A stretch of DNA of 64,000 nt from Serpentinimonas raichei (GCF_000828895.1 NZ_AP014568.1:1867858-1931857), one strand, 5' to 3'; shown: positions 41,273 to 50,540, counted from the stretch's first letter. Program-made: numbers and translations. The notes: generated by a model from the sequence alone, not told the origin.

Positions 41273-42067
41273 TCAATATGCCCCCGGATAAGCCCCGCCG
41301 TCGAGCAAAATGTTTTGCCCGTTGAGGTAGCCAGCGTGGGCGCTGCACAGGAAGGCGCAGACGGCACCAAACTCCTCGGGGCTGCCAAAGCGCCGCGCCG
41401 GGATTTGCGCCAGTTGGGCGGCGCGCACCGCTTCCAGCGACTGCCCGCTTTTTTGCGCCCCGGCGGCCAGCGTGGCGGCCAGGCGATCGGTGTCGAACTT
41501 GCCCGGCAGCAGGTTGTTGAGCGTGACGCCGCGCGCCGCCAGCCCGCTGCGCGCCAGCCCGGCGACGAAGCCGGTCAGGCCGCTGCGTGCGCCGTTGCTC
41601 AGGCCCAAAATGTCGATCGGGGCTTTCACGGCGCTGGAGGTGATGTTGACGATGCGGCCAAAACCGCGCTCGGCCATGCCATCGACGGTGGCTTTGATGA
41701 GCTCGATCGGGCTCAGCATATTGGCCTCCAGCGCCTGCAGCCAGTGCTCGCGCTCCCAGTGGCGAAAATCGCCCGTGGGCGGGCCGCCGGCGTTGTTGAC
41801 CACGATGTCGAAGGCCCGCCCCGGCCCGCCGGAAACGGCAAACAGCGCCGCGCGCCCAGCGGCCGTGGTCACATCGGCGGCCACCGGCAGCACCGTCACG
41901 CCGCAGGCGCGCTGCAGCTCGTCGGCCACCTGTTGCAAGCGCTCGGCCCCGCGCGCCGCGAGCACCAGGTTCACCCCTTCGCGCGCCAGCGCCTGCGCAC
42001 AACCCCAGCCCAGCCCCTTGCTGGCCCCGCACACCAAGGCCCAGCGGCCCGCGATTCCCAAGTCCAT
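41273..42067 (-). CDS. SDR-family oxidoreductase
   Basis: A 264-residue short-chain dehydrogenase. The cofactor motif is CGASKGLGWGCAQAL, then NNAGGPPTGDFRHW, and VNITSSAVKAPI places the catalytic serine region. The usual YxxxK is replaced by a less canonical stretch (DILGLSNGARSGLTG), so the catalytic Tyr is not obvious and the protein belongs to a divergent group. GGAG lies 9 bases before the ATG at 42067. The substrate is unknown. Confidence 0.8.
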   Translation of the reverse strand: MDLGIAGRWALVCGASKGLGWGCAQALAREGVNLVLAARGAERLQQVADELQRACGVTVLPVAADVTTAAGRAALFAVSGGPGRAFDIVVNNAGGPPTGDFRHWEREHWLQALEANMLSPIELIKATVDGMAERGFGRIVNITSSAVKAPIDILGLSNGARSGLTGFVAGLARSGLAARGVTLNNLLPGKFDTDRLAATLAAGAQKSGQSLEAVRAAQLAQIPARRFGSPEEFGAVCAFLCSAHAGYLNGQNILLDGGAYPGAY

Positions 42068-42153
42068 ATGCCCAGTCTCCAAAATGGCCCTTGCAGGCCG
42101 GATCGATTCAGTCCCCAGCCCCGATTCTCACCCAAGCCGCTGCACTATGCCCC

Positions 42154-43077
42154 TCAGCGCGGCGCCCGGCTCACCCACAGCACGCCCGCCAGCACCAAGG
42201 CGGTGCCGGCCAGTATCCAGGCGTTGAAGGGCTCGCCCAAGATCAGCGCCCCCATCAGCAGCGTGGCCATGGGGCCGACCATGCCCGCTTGGGCGGTGAG
42301 GCCCGCGCCGATGCGCTCGATCGCCAGCATCACCAGCACCACCGGCGCGGCGGTGCACAGCACTGCGTTGAGGACCGAGAGCGCGATCACCTCCGGCGCC
42401 ACCACGGCGGCCGAGAGCGGGCGCAGCAGCAAAAATTGCCCGATGCACAATAAGCAGGCCACCGTGGTGGCCCAGCCCACCAGCCGCAGCGCGCCGATGC
42501 GCCGCACCAGCTCGCCGCTATAGACCAGATAGACCGCGTAGCTGAGCGCGCTGCCAAACACCAGCGCCGCCCCGATGGCGGTGTTCCAGCCGTCGAAGCG
42601 CAGCTCGTGCCCAAACACCAGCAACACGCCGGCGTAGCTCAGGCCCATCGCACCCAGTTGGCGCGGCGTCACGCGCTGGGCCAACAAGAGCCAGCCCAGC
42701 AGCAGCACCAGCGTGGGATTGAGGTACAAAATCAGCCGCCCCAGGCTGGCGCTGATGTATTGCAAGCCCAAAAAGTCGAGGAAGCTGGCCAGGTAGTAGC
42801 CGCAAAAACCCAGCCCCAAAATCGCCAGCCAGTCGCGCCGCTGCAACGGCTCCACGGCCTTGCTGCTGCGGTAGGTGGCCCACCAGAGCATGGCCAGAAA
42901 CAGCGGCAGCGCAAACAGCATGCGGTACATCAGCAGCGTGACCGGATCGACCCCGTAGCGGTACGCCAGCTTGACGATGATGGCCTTGCCGCTGAAAGCC
43001 ACCGCCCCGGCCACGGCCAGCAGCAGCCCGCTTTGCAGGCGGCTGAGCTGGGAAAAAGCGCCAGGACGGTTGGGCAT
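42154..43077 (-). CDS. EamA-family (DMT superfamily) transporter
   Basis: A 307-residue membrane protein with about ten hydrophobic segments and two EamA repeats. Signatures include VAFSGKAIIVKLAYRYGVDP in the first half, LDFLGLQYISASLGRLILYL and, in the second half, MLAIERIGAGLTAQAGMVGP. It starts 4 bases after the tatD-like stop, so the two are probably co-transcribed. It is only distantly similar to the EamA protein at 40.3 kb. Substrate unknown. Confidence 0.85.
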   Translation of the reverse strand: MPNRPGAFSQLSRLQSGLLLAVAGAVAFSGKAIIVKLAYRYGVDPVTLLMYRMLFALPLFLAMLWWATYRSSKAVEPLQRRDWLAILGLGFCGYYLASFLDFLGLQYISASLGRLILYLNPTLVLLLGWLLLAQRVTPRQLGAMGLSYAGVLLVFGHELRFDGWNTAIGAALVFGSALSYAVYLVYSGELVRRIGALRLVGWATTVACLLCIGQFLLLRPLSAAVVAPEVIALSVLNAVLCTAAPVVLVMLAIERIGAGLTAQAGMVGPMATLLMGALILGEPFNAWILAGTALVLAGVLWVSRAPR

Positions 43078-43081
43078 GGGG

Positions 43082-43930
43082 CTAGTGCCGCAGCGCCGCC
43101 AGCCGTGGCAGCACGCGCTGCACGTTGGCGCTGGTCTGGGTGGCAAGGGCCTCGGGACGCAGGCCGCGCAGCGCCGCCAGCGTGGCCCCGATGCGCGGCA
43201 GCTCGGCCGGGGTGTTGGGCGATTGCCGGGCTCCGCTGGCGCGCGCTGCGGCCGGGGTGTAGAGCCACTGGGGCGGCATGTCGGGGGCGTCGGTTTCCAG
43301 CACCAGCGCCTCGGCGGGCAGGTCGGCGACCAAGCGGCGCAGGTGCCGCGCCGCATCAAAGGTGCAGGCACCGCCAAAGCCCAGGCCAAAACCGTGTGCG
43401 ATGAAGGCCTGCGCCTGCTGCAGACTGCCATTGAAGGCGTGGGCGATGCCACCCGGTGCTGCGCCACGCCGCCGCGCCTGCTGGCGCAGGCCGCTCAGCA
43501 GCAGGTCGGCCGAGCGCCGCACGTGCAAAATCACCGGCAACCCAAAGCGCTGCGCCAGCTCCAGTTGCGCGGTGTAGAAGTGCCACTGGCGCTGGCGCGC
43601 CGCCGGTTCGCACAGGGCCGGGACGAAATAATCGAGCCCGATCTCACCCACCGCCAGCAGGCGCGGGTCGGCGTGGCAGCGCTGCAACTCCTGTGCCAGC
43701 GCGTCCAGGTCGGCCTCGTCGGCTTGCAGCACGTACAGCGGGTGGATGCCCAGCGCGTAGCCGTCGCCACAGGCATGCGCCAGCTCGCGCACGCGAGCCC
43801 AATTGGCCCGCTGCACCGCCGGATAGACGCAAAAATCCACCCCGGCGGCGCGCGCCTGCTGGCGCAGCAGCAGGCGCTGCGCGTCGCTCCAATCGGGGGC
43901 GTCGAGGTGGCAATGGCTGTCGATCCACAT
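43082..43930 (-). CDS. TatD-family metal-dependent hydrolase/DNase
   Basis: A 282-residue TatD-type TIM-barrel hydrolase. Metal ligands are His6 and His8 (WIDSHCHLD), the Glu in AVGEIGLDYF, His in LPVILHVRRSAD, His in IAHAFNG and the Asp in LETDAPDMPPQ. TatD enzymes act as 3'-5' exonucleases or DNases in repair and degradation. The gene is upstream of the EamA gene with a 4-base gap. Confidence 0.9.
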   Translation of the reverse strand: MWIDSHCHLDAPDWSDAQRLLLRQQARAAGVDFCVYPAVQRANWARVRELAHACGDGYALGIHPLYVLQADEADLDALAQELQRCHADPRLLAVGEIGLDYFVPALCEPAARQRQWHFYTAQLELAQRFGLPVILHVRRSADLLLSGLRQQARRRGAAPGGIAHAFNGSLQQAQAFIAHGFGLGFGGACTFDAARHLRRLVADLPAEALVLETDAPDMPPQWLYTPAAARASGARQSPNTPAELPRIGATLAALRGLRPEALATQTSANVQRVLPRLAALRH

Positions 43931-44012
43931 GCGCAGCGATTATGCGCTGCACATGGACCACATCAGCCACACACCGAGCCACGGGGCTCAACCCCGCAGC
44001 CCTTGGGGCCAC

Positions 44013-45698
44013 TCAAAAGCCTAGGTTGATTTGCAACACCCGGGTGGTGCCGCTCACTTCGTTGGCCACCACCAGCAAGGGCCGCCCGTTGGGGGACTGC
44101 ACCGCCGGGATGAAAGTCAGCCCCTCGGGGCCGCGGTCGCCGGTGGCGGCGCTGCGGGTGCCGTTGAAGTAGGTCACGAAGCGCGCCTCGGCCGGATTCG
44201 TCACCTCATAGACCATCACGCCGCCGACGCGCTCGAGCGCGATGAAGGCAAAAAACCGGGTGCCAAACTGGGCCACCACCACGGCCTCGGGTTCGGGGCC
44301 TTTGCTCGGGCTGCGCGCATCGAGCGTGTTGTTGTTGTGGCTGGCGTTGAACACCACGTTGGGCAGGGCGCGGGTGCGCTGCTCGAACTCATCGCCCGAG
44401 TCATAGACCTGTTGCAGGTTGCTGGCGTCCCAGATCGAGAACGAGCGCGCACCAAAGCTGAACAGCTCGGTGCACTGGCCGGCGGCGTTGCGGCCGGTCT
44501 GGCCGGCGTTGGGGGTGCTGGTGACGAGCAGGCGGCCCAGGTTGGAGTCCATGATCTGGTTGGCGGCATCGGGGAACGCTGCCGGGTCCAGCCCTTGGGC
44601 GCAATGGGCGCGCACGCGCACTTCCTCGTTGAAGCCGGGCCAGTCGCGCGCGTCGCCTTCGTTGGCCGTGACCAACAAGGTGCGGCCGCCCACCGCAAAG
44701 GCGGCGATGGCGTCGGGCTGGAACAGGCCACGCACCCGCTGCGGCGCGATGCGGATGGCGGGAGTGCCGTCGTTGCTGTTGAGGGTGCCGTCTTCGTTGC
44801 TCAGGTCGAGCGCATTGCGCGCCAGGCTGTGGTCTTTGCTGCCCAACGAGCGCACGGCGGTGACGCGGGCGGTGGCGATTTCCACTGTGGCGACGGCGTT
44901 GTTTTCTTGCAGCGTGACGAAGGCGTTGCGGCCATCGGGCGCGATGGCGATGAATTCGGGCTCGATATCCTGGGCGGCATTGGCACCGGGGCCGTAGAGG
45001 CGCACGCCTTGGGTGCGCAGGGCAGCCTCTTGGCCGATGAAGGCGCGGAAATCGGCCGTGGCCACGGTGGGGGTGCGTCCGCGGTTGACGGTGACGATGC
45101 TGACCGAGCCTTCCGGGTCCACCGAATCGGCCTGGCCGTAGCTGTTGGGCTCGCCTTCGTTGGCCACCAGCACGCGCAAGCCGTCGGCGGTGAAGGTGAG
45201 CATATCGGGCAGCGCGCCCACCGCCACGTGCGAGAGCACGCGCAAGGTGGCGGCTTCGACGAAGGCCACCGCGCCGGGGTTGGTCTTGGGCGCGGCCTGT
45301 ACGGCAATCGCCACCAGGCCACTATGCACCGCCACGCTGTTGGGGCTGTCGCCAAAGGCCGCCACCGGGATGTTTCCGATGCGTTGCGGCGCGCGCGGGT
45401 TGCGCAGATCGAGCACGTCGATCGACTTGGTGGCCGCATTGACCACGAACAGGCGCTGCGAGAACGGGTCAAACGCGGTGATTTCGGAGGCCCCTTCGAC
45501 CCCGCCTTCAAAGGCACCCAGCGCTTCCAAGGTCAGGCCGGTGAGGGCTGCCGCAGGAGCCGCAGCCGCTGCAGGGGCCGCTGGGGTTGCCGGGGCCGCA
45601 GCGGGCTGGGTGGGGGCGGTCTGGCAGCCGGCCAGCAACACCATCGAAAGGGCGGCAGCGGCCGACAGGCGGGCCAGCGCAAAGGGGGCAGATTTCAT
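44013..45698 (-). CDS. Lipoprotein with choice-of-anchor I beta-propeller domain
   Basis: A 561-residue exported protein. The lipobox LSMVLLAGC at about residues 18-26 predicts lipidation, followed by a Pro/Ala/Thr linker. The mature part is a beta-propeller of the choice-of-anchor I type: FDPFSQRLFVVNAATKSIDV, DMLTFTADGLRVLVANEGEP, DIEPEFIAIAPDGRNAFV, LLVTANEGDARDWPGF. The ATG at 45698 has GGGAT about 6 bases upstream; one at 45704 does not. Members often co-occur with alkaline-phosphatase-like proteins; exact role unknown. Confidence 0.82.
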   Translation of the reverse strand: MKSAPFALARLSAAAALSMVLLAGCQTAPTQPAAAPATPAAPAAAAAPAAALTGLTLEALGAFEGGVEGASEITAFDPFSQRLFVVNAATKSIDVLDLRNPRAPQRIGNIPVAAFGDSPNSVAVHSGLVAIAVQAAPKTNPGAVAFVEAATLRVLSHVAVGALPDMLTFTADGLRVLVANEGEPNSYGQADSVDPEGSVSIVTVNRGRTPTVATADFRAFIGQEAALRTQGVRLYGPGANAAQDIEPEFIAIAPDGRNAFVTLQENNAVATVEIATARVTAVRSLGSKDHSLARNALDLSNEDGTLNSNDGTPAIRIAPQRVRGLFQPDAIAAFAVGGRTLLVTANEGDARDWPGFNEEVRVRAHCAQGLDPAAFPDAANQIMDSNLGRLLVTSTPNAGQTGRNAAGQCTELFSFGARSFSIWDASNLQQVYDSGDEFEQRTRALPNVVFNASHNNNTLDARSPSKGPEPEAVVVAQFGTRFFAFIALERVGGVMVYEVTNPAEARFVTYFNGTRSAATGDRGPEGLTFIPAVQSPNGRPLLVVANEVSGTTRVLQINLGF

Positions 45699-45811
45699 AA
45701 ACATCCCGAAGTGCAGTTCGACGTTGAACCGCTGCACTCTACGCAAGGTTTATGACAAAAATGTGAATTCGCCCGCCCTCTTGCTGCCCTCTCTGAGCCC
45801 ACTGCGCCCGC

Positions 45812-46996
45812 TCAAATCCGCTCAAAAATCGCCGCAATTCCCTGCCCGCCGCCGATGCACATCGTCACCAGCGCGTAGCGTCCGCCGGTGCGCTGCAACT
45901 CGTACAGCGCCTTGACCGTGATCAGCGCGCCGGTGGCCCCGATCGGGTGCCCGAGCGAGATGCCGGAGCCGTTCGGGTTCACCTTGGCCGGGTCGAGCCC
46001 GAGTTCTTGCGTCACGGCACAGGCCTGGGCGGCGAAGGCCTCGTTGGCTTCGATCACGTCTAGGTCGGCAATCGTCAGGCCGGTGCGCTCCAGCACCTTG
46101 CGCGTGGCCGAAATCGGGCCCACGCCCATGATCTTGGGGTCCAGCCCGGTGTGCGCGTAGCCCACCAGCCGCGCCATGGGGGCCAGGCCGCGGGCGCGGG
46201 CGGTGCCGGCTTCCATCAGCAGCACGGCGGCGGCGGCGTCGTTGATGCCCGAGGCGTTGCCTGCCGTCACGGTGCCGTTTTCTTTCTGGAACACTGGCTT
46301 GAGCTTGGCCATGTCGTCTTGCGTGCAGCCGGGGCGGATGTGCTCGTCGGTGTCAAAGACCACGTCGCCCTTGCGGCCCTTTTGCACCACCGGAACGATC
46401 TGCGCTTTGAAGCGCCCCTCGGCGCTGGCGCGTTCGGCCCGGTTGTGGCTCTCGACCGCCAGCGCGTCCTGCATGGCGCGCGTGATGCCAAACTGCGCCG
46501 CCACGTTTTCGGCTGTCACGCCCATGTGGATTTTGTGAAAGGGGTCGTGCAGCGCGCCGACCATCATGTCGACCAGCGTGGTGTCACCCATGCGCGCACC
46601 AAAGCGCGTCGATAGGCTGACATAGGGCGCGCGGCTCATGTTTTCGGCCCCGGCCCCGATGGCCACGTCGCAGTCGCCGAGCAAGATCGCCTGGCTGGCC
46701 GTGACGATGGCCTGCAAGCCGCTGCCGCACAGGCGGTTGACGTTGAAGGCGGGGGTCTCGGGCGGGCAGCCGCCGTTGAGGGCCGCCACGCGCGAGAGGT
46801 ACAGGTCACGCGGCTCGGTGTTGACCACGTGGCCAAACACCACATGGCCCACGTCGGCGCCGGGCACGGCGGCGCGCGCCAGCACCTCGCGCACCACTAG
46901 GGCGCCGAGTTCGGTGGTGGGCACGTCTTTCAGGCTGCCGCCAAAGGTGCCTATGGCGGTGCGCGCGGCGCTGACGACGACGACTTCTCGGTTCAT
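45812..46996 (-). CDS. Acetyl-CoA C-acetyltransferase (thiolase)
   Basis: A 394-residue thiolase that condenses two acetyl-CoA or cleaves beta-ketoacyl-CoA. The acyl-accepting Cys90 is in NRLCGSGLQAIV, GHPIGATGA carries the catalytic His and MCIGGGQGIA the second Cys. AASGIND-type loop GNASGINDAAAAV is present. It resembles the PhaA/AtoB type and could feed polyhydroxybutyrate synthesis or ketone-body use, but no phaB or phaC is beside it. Confidence 0.92.
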   Translation of the reverse strand: MNREVVVVSAARTAIGTFGGSLKDVPTTELGALVVREVLARAAVPGADVGHVVFGHVVNTEPRDLYLSRVAALNGGCPPETPAFNVNRLCGSGLQAIVTASQAILLGDCDVAIGAGAENMSRAPYVSLSTRFGARMGDTTLVDMMVGALHDPFHKIHMGVTAENVAAQFGITRAMQDALAVESHNRAERASAEGRFKAQIVPVVQKGRKGDVVFDTDEHIRPGCTQDDMAKLKPVFQKENGTVTAGNASGINDAAAAVLLMEAGTARARGLAPMARLVGYAHTGLDPKIMGVGPISATRKVLERTGLTIADLDVIEANEAFAAQACAVTQELGLDPAKVNPNGSGISLGHPIGATGALITVKALYELQRTGGRYALVTMCIGGGQGIAAIFERI

Positions 46997-47108
46997 GGGG
47001 GTGCTCCTAAAAAATAAGGGGGCTGGCCGGTGCGGCCAAAAGGGCAATCTTAAACCGGCGGCAGCAGCAAGCGCAACGCAGCCACCGCGCTGCAGCCACA
47101 AACGCCGC

Positions 47109-47849
47109 TCAATCCCCCTGGAAGCCCCCGCTGCGGCAGGTCAGCACCAGGGTGTCGCGCCAGCCCAGCAGGCCGGGCTCGAGCGGCTGGATCGGGGTCG
47201 ATTCGTGGATGACGCGCTCGTCGTCGAGCAGCAGCAGCGACCACGGCTGGCTGAGCGTGAAGCGCTGCCCGCTCGGGCCGTGGGCCTCAAAGACCCGGCT
47301 CTCGCCGCCCTTGATGCCGTGGCGCTGCACCAGAAACACCGCCACCAGCTCCATGCCGTCGCGGTGCGCGCCCTCGGGCGTGGGGCGGCCGATGCCGTCG
47401 GTGGTGTCGATGCGAAACTGGTGCGCCTCCACGTACCAGGTCTGCGCGCCCTTGAGCGCCGAGGCCACCGCCGCCGTTTGCAGCAGCAGGCGCTGCCACG
47501 CCCGCGTGGCCACCACGGCCGGGCTGATGGGCTCGAACCAGCGCTGCATGCCGCCGTGCAGGGCGTTGTATTCCAGCGGCTGCCAGTGCACCCGGTGCGG
47601 CACTTGGCGCAGCAGCGGGCCCTCGACCACGAAGCAACTGTGGCGGCGCTTGCGGTAGCGCCCGCCGTCCTTCAGGTAGCGGTCGCTGCACAGATCGTCC
47701 CAGCTCGGTTCCAGGGCCGCCAGTTCTTGCGCGGGCACATCCAGCCATTGCTGCACCGAATCTGCGTCGAGCAGGGCAAAGCCTTGGCGCGCCAAGGTGG
47801 TGTCGGCGTGCGCCAGCGGCACGCAGGGGGGCGGGAAGTGGGTGGTCAT
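47109..47849 (-). CDS. 2-oxoglutarate/Fe(II) dioxygenase family protein
   Basis: A 246-residue protein of the 2OG-Fe dioxygenase group that includes BsmA and bacterial amino-acid hydroxylases. The iron triad is read as His and Asp in PEGAHRDGMELVAV and the distal His in ERVIHESTPI, with Arg in GWRDTLVL as the 2-oxoglutarate ligand. Relatives hydroxylate free amino acids such as isoleucine; the substrate here is not predictable. It is a single gene. Confidence 0.75.
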   Translation of the reverse strand: MTTHFPPPCVPLAHADTTLARQGFALLDADSVQQWLDVPAQELAALEPSWDDLCSDRYLKDGGRYRKRRHSCFVVEGPLLRQVPHRVHWQPLEYNALHGGMQRWFEPISPAVVATRAWQRLLLQTAAVASALKGAQTWYVEAHQFRIDTTDGIGRPTPEGAHRDGMELVAVFLVQRHGIKGGESRVFEAHGPSGQRFTLSQPWSLLLLDDERVIHESTPIQPLEPGLLGWRDTLVLTCRSGGFQGD

Positions 47850-47881
47850 GGAAAGGGGGGTGGGGGTACGGGCTCGGGTGC

Positions 47882-47910
47882 TTGCGCTCCATCCACGCCC
47901 CAGCCATAAT
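47882..47910 (+). promoter_or_regulatory. Promoter of the intact hicAB pair
   Basis: TTGCGC (47882-47887), a 17-base spacer and CATAAT (47905-47910) precede hicA by 38 bases. Spacing is ideal and both boxes are near consensus. Confidence 0.55.
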
Positions 47911-47947
47911 GCCCGGATACGAATGTGAGCAAGGGTGGAATTTGAGC

Positions 47948-48136
47948 ATGAAGGTTTCTGAATTGCTGCGTGTGCTTGAAAAAAACGGACGGTTCTTGGT
48001 GCGCCAGCGGGGTAGCCATCGCCAGTTTCACCACGCGAGCAAATCGGGGACAGTTACCGTTGCGGGCAAACCCAGCATCGATGTGCCTCCTAGCACCTTG
48101 AGCAGTGTGCTCAAACAGGCTGGCTTGAAGGAGTGA
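47948..48136 (+). CDS. hicA: HicA family mRNA interferase toxin
   Basis: A 62-residue HicA with the double-stranded-RNA-binding-like fold. KVSELLRVLEKNGRFLVRQ and RGSHRQFHHA carry the catalytic His region (GSHxQF), and VPPSTLSSVLKQAGL is the family end. HicA cleaves mRNA and tmRNA when HicB is degraded. hicB follows with overlapping signals: its ribosome site AAGGAG lies across the hicA stop. This toxin belongs to a different HicA type from the remnant at 37.4 kb. Confidence 0.9.
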   Translation: MKVSELLRVLEKNGRFLVRQRGSHRQFHHASKSGTVTVAGKPSIDVPPSTLSSVLKQAGLKE

Positions 48137-48138
48137 CC

Positions 48139-48357
48139 ATGCGATTTTTGGTGGTAATCGAAAAAGGCGAAACCAGTTACGGCGCTTTCGTGCCCGATCT
48201 TCCGGGCTGCATCGCGGTTGGAGAGACTGAGGAGGAGGCCGTCAGCCTGATTCAAGAGGCTATTCAGTTTCATTTGGAAGGTTTGCAAATCGAAGGTCAG
48301 CCGATTCCACGGCCAGCATCCAAAAGCAAATTGATCGAGGTTGCTTTTGCCGCCTAG
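48139..48357 (+). CDS. hicB: HicB family antitoxin, short form
   Basis: A 72-residue HicB partner of the preceding toxin. It has the conserved YGAFVPDLPGCIAVGETEEE and IQEAIQFHLEGL of the partial RNase H fold. AAGGAG lies 6-7 bases before the ATG at 48139, so this start is preferred over the GTG at 48133. No helix-turn-helix or RHH domain follows, so it may neutralise HicA without binding DNA itself. The TAG overlaps the stop of the opposite-strand gene. Confidence 0.88.
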   Translation: MRFLVVIEKGETSYGAFVPDLPGCIAVGETEEEAVSLIQEAIQFHLEGLQIEGQPIPRPASKSKLIEVAFAA

Positions 48358-48587
48358 CCCCCGCGCCACAGCAGCCACAGCAGCGCCATGCCGATCGCCG
48401 CATTGGCCAGCGCCAGCAAGGTAAAGAGCAGCAACAACCCGCCCGCAGGCGGCGAGAGGTGCAAAAACCAGGCCATGCCGGTCGAGAGGCCGTTGAACAG
48501 CAGCATCAGCCAAAACAGCCCGTTGCGCGGCTGCCAGAGCCGGCGCAGGCGCTGCGGCCAGGGTGTGGGTGGGGCGGAATCGCGCAT
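48354..48587 (-). CDS. Small membrane protein, unknown function
   Basis: A 77-residue protein with two hydrophobic segments (GLFWLMLLFNGLSTGMAWFL and GLLLLFTLLALANAAIGMAL) after a basic N-terminus. No family recognised. The start at 48587 gives a short basic lead; an upstream in-frame start at 48647 is possible. It overlaps the hicB stop on the other strand and is divergent from the copper cluster. Confidence 0.5.
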   Translation of the reverse strand: MRDSAPPTPWPQRLRRLWQPRNGLFWLMLLFNGLSTGMAWFLHLSPPAGGLLLLFTLLALANAAIGMALLWLLWRGG

Positions 48588-48676
48588 GGGGGCGATTGTG
48601 CCGCGTGTGGGGCGGGGCCTGGACGGCGCCGCAGATGCCGATTGCAAACACCGCCCGTATGCACTACCATTGGCTT

Positions 48677-49114
48677 ATGCGTCGCTGGCTGATCATTCTG
48701 TTTGTGCTGCTGCTGCCTTGGCGGCTGTGGGCGGGCGATGCCATGGCGCTGGAGGCCTTGCATTCGGCCCCGGCCGGTGCGCATGGCTCGGCCCAGATGG
48801 CGTCGGCCGACCCGACGGCGCCCAGCGGCCACATCGACTTTGCGCTGCACGAGACTTCTCTCGCCGCTTCCCACGCCGCGCAGCATGGGGCCGCCCCGCA
48901 GGCTGCTCTGGCCGACGACCCCCCCTGCCCCGGGCAGCCAGAGGCTGGCGCGCATGGCCTGTGCCTGTTGTGCGGAATTTGCCACCAGGCGCTGGCGGTG
49001 CCGCTGCGGCTTGGGGCCATGCCGCCGGCCTTGCACTCCAGCGAACCATTGACCACGCGCACCGCGGTCTTGCAGGCCGAGATCCAGCCCGAGCTCAAAC
49101 CGCCCATTTCCTGA
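48677..49114 (+). CDS. Exported Cys/His-rich protein of the copper cluster (DUF2946-like)
   Basis: A 145-residue protein. A signal sequence (RRWLIILFVLLLPWRLWAG) is followed by a His-, Ala- and Met-rich mature part and the metal-ligand-like motif CLLCGICHQA (CxxCxxCH). It heads the run of copper genes and probably binds copper in the periplasm. An in-frame ATG at 48659 would add six residues before the signal. I am not certain of the family; the DUF2946 label is by resemblance only. Confidence 0.6.
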   Translation: MRRWLIILFVLLLPWRLWAGDAMALEALHSAPAGAHGSAQMASADPTAPSGHIDFALHETSLAASHAAQHGAAPQAALADDPPCPGQPEAGAHGLCLLCGICHQALAVPLRLGAMPPALHSSEPLTTRTAVLQAEIQPELKPPIS

Positions 49115-49196
49115 TCCCGACACCCGAAATCCGTCTGCACGTTTCCCTCTTTTGGCAATGTGCGGCCTTTCTTGGATCTGGATCGGAGATGTTTCC

Positions 49197-50540
49197 ATGT
49201 TTGCTTTTTCCTTGGCCCCGGTGCAGCGCGTTTGGCGCTTGCAGCGCGGCGGGCCGTATGCCTTTTTGAACCCCATTTTGGGTGCGGCGCTGCTCGGTGC
49301 CGCCCTGTCTGGCCCCGCCTGGGCCCACGGCCCTGCGCACGCCGAAACCCACAGCGATTGGCGCGCGGCCAATGAGCTGGTCGGCAGCTTCCCGCGCGGC
49401 CATGCCGACATCGTGCAGTGGGAGGCGCAACAGCCGCCCGCCGCCGCCGCGCCCCAAGCCGATGCTGTCGCCCAGCGCTGGAGCTTGGACCATGCCCTGA
49501 GGGCAGCACAGCGAGCGCGCCCCGATCTGCTGGCACGGCCAGGCCAGAACGCGCTCGAGCGCGCCGAGCTGCGGCTGGCGCAGGCCGATCTGGCCTTGCA
49601 GGTCGAGCGCGCCTGGCTGCGCGCCGTAGCGGCAGGCAGCGGCGCGCGCTACCAGACGCAGGTGCTGCAAGCCGCGCAGGCCGGAGCCGAGCTGGCTGCG
49701 CGCCTAGTGCGGGTGGGCAATTGGCCGCAGATGCGCCTGTTGCAAGAGCAACTGCTGCTCAACCAGGCCCAAGCGCAGCAGCGGGCGGCGCAGCACCAGC
49801 AGCACCTGGCCGTGCTCGACCTGTGGCGCCTGGCGGGCAGTGGGCTCACACCGGCGCAACTGGCACAGCGGCTGCCAACCGACTGGCCGACCGTGAGCGC
49901 CCCGGCTGCCCCCACCTTCGCCCCCTTGGCCGCACTGGAAGCGCAGGCGCTGCAGGCGCACCCGCGCTGGCCGCTGCTGCAGCGCCAGGCGCAGATGCTG
50001 GAGCGCGGCCTGTCAGCGGCCGAGCGCGCGGGCCTTGCCGCCACGCTGGCGGCCGCCGTCGCCCCTCAACCCCAAGCGCTTGCCGCAAGCGCCCAACCCG
50101 CCGCCCAACCCGGAACTGCGGCCCCGCCCTCCCAGCCCGAACTGACGGCAGGCCAGCTCTGGCCGCACACCTGGGACAAAGCCGCCGAGGCGCGCGCCGA
50201 GGCCGACGCGCTGGAGCGCCAGATTCGCGCCGACCTCCTCAGCGCCTACAGCGCCTGGCAAACCGCCACCGAGCTGGCCGAGGGTTCGGCGCAAGACGCG
50301 CTGCGCCTGCACACCGCCTTGCAAGACGAAACCCAGCAGCGCTACAACGGCATGCTCAAAAGCACCTGGGAGCTGCTGGCCAGTGCCAGTGCCCGGGTGC
50401 AAGCCACCGAAGCCGCCCTGCTGGCGCGGCGCGACGCCGCCGTGGCCGCCGCCGAACTGCGCGCCGTGCTCGCCGGTCTGCCTTACAGCGGCAGCGCCCC
50501 AGACGCCGCCGCCTCCCCCGAAGCCGCGAAAGGAAAATAA
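49197..50540 (+). CDS. TolC-family outer membrane efflux protein
   Basis: A 447-residue protein with two long Ala/Gln/Leu-rich coiled-coil repeats, as in TolC/CusC-type outer membrane factors (RAELRLAQADLALQVERAWL; MLKSTWELLASASARVQAT). A cleavable leader ends near AWAHGPAHA. GGAG lies 8 bases before the ATG at 49197. A Pro/Ala-rich insert (about residues 295-325) separates the halves. It sits where copB is found in classical cop operons. No RND pump or membrane-fusion gene accompanies it. Confidence 0.75.
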   Translation: MFAFSLAPVQRVWRLQRGGPYAFLNPILGAALLGAALSGPAWAHGPAHAETHSDWRAANELVGSFPRGHADIVQWEAQQPPAAAAPQADAVAQRWSLDHALRAAQRARPDLLARPGQNALERAELRLAQADLALQVERAWLRAVAAGSGARYQTQVLQAAQAGAELAARLVRVGNWPQMRLLQEQLLLNQAQAQQRAAQHQQHLAVLDLWRLAGSGLTPAQLAQRLPTDWPTVSAPAAPTFAPLAALEAQALQAHPRWPLLQRQAQMLERGLSAAERAGLAATLAAAVAPQPQALAASAQPAAQPGTAAPPSQPELTAGQLWPHTWDKAAEARAEADALERQIRADLLSAYSAWQTATELAEGSAQDALRLHTALQDETQQRYNGMLKSTWELLASASARVQATEAALLARRDAAVAAAELRAVLAGLPYSGSAPDAAASPEAAKGK

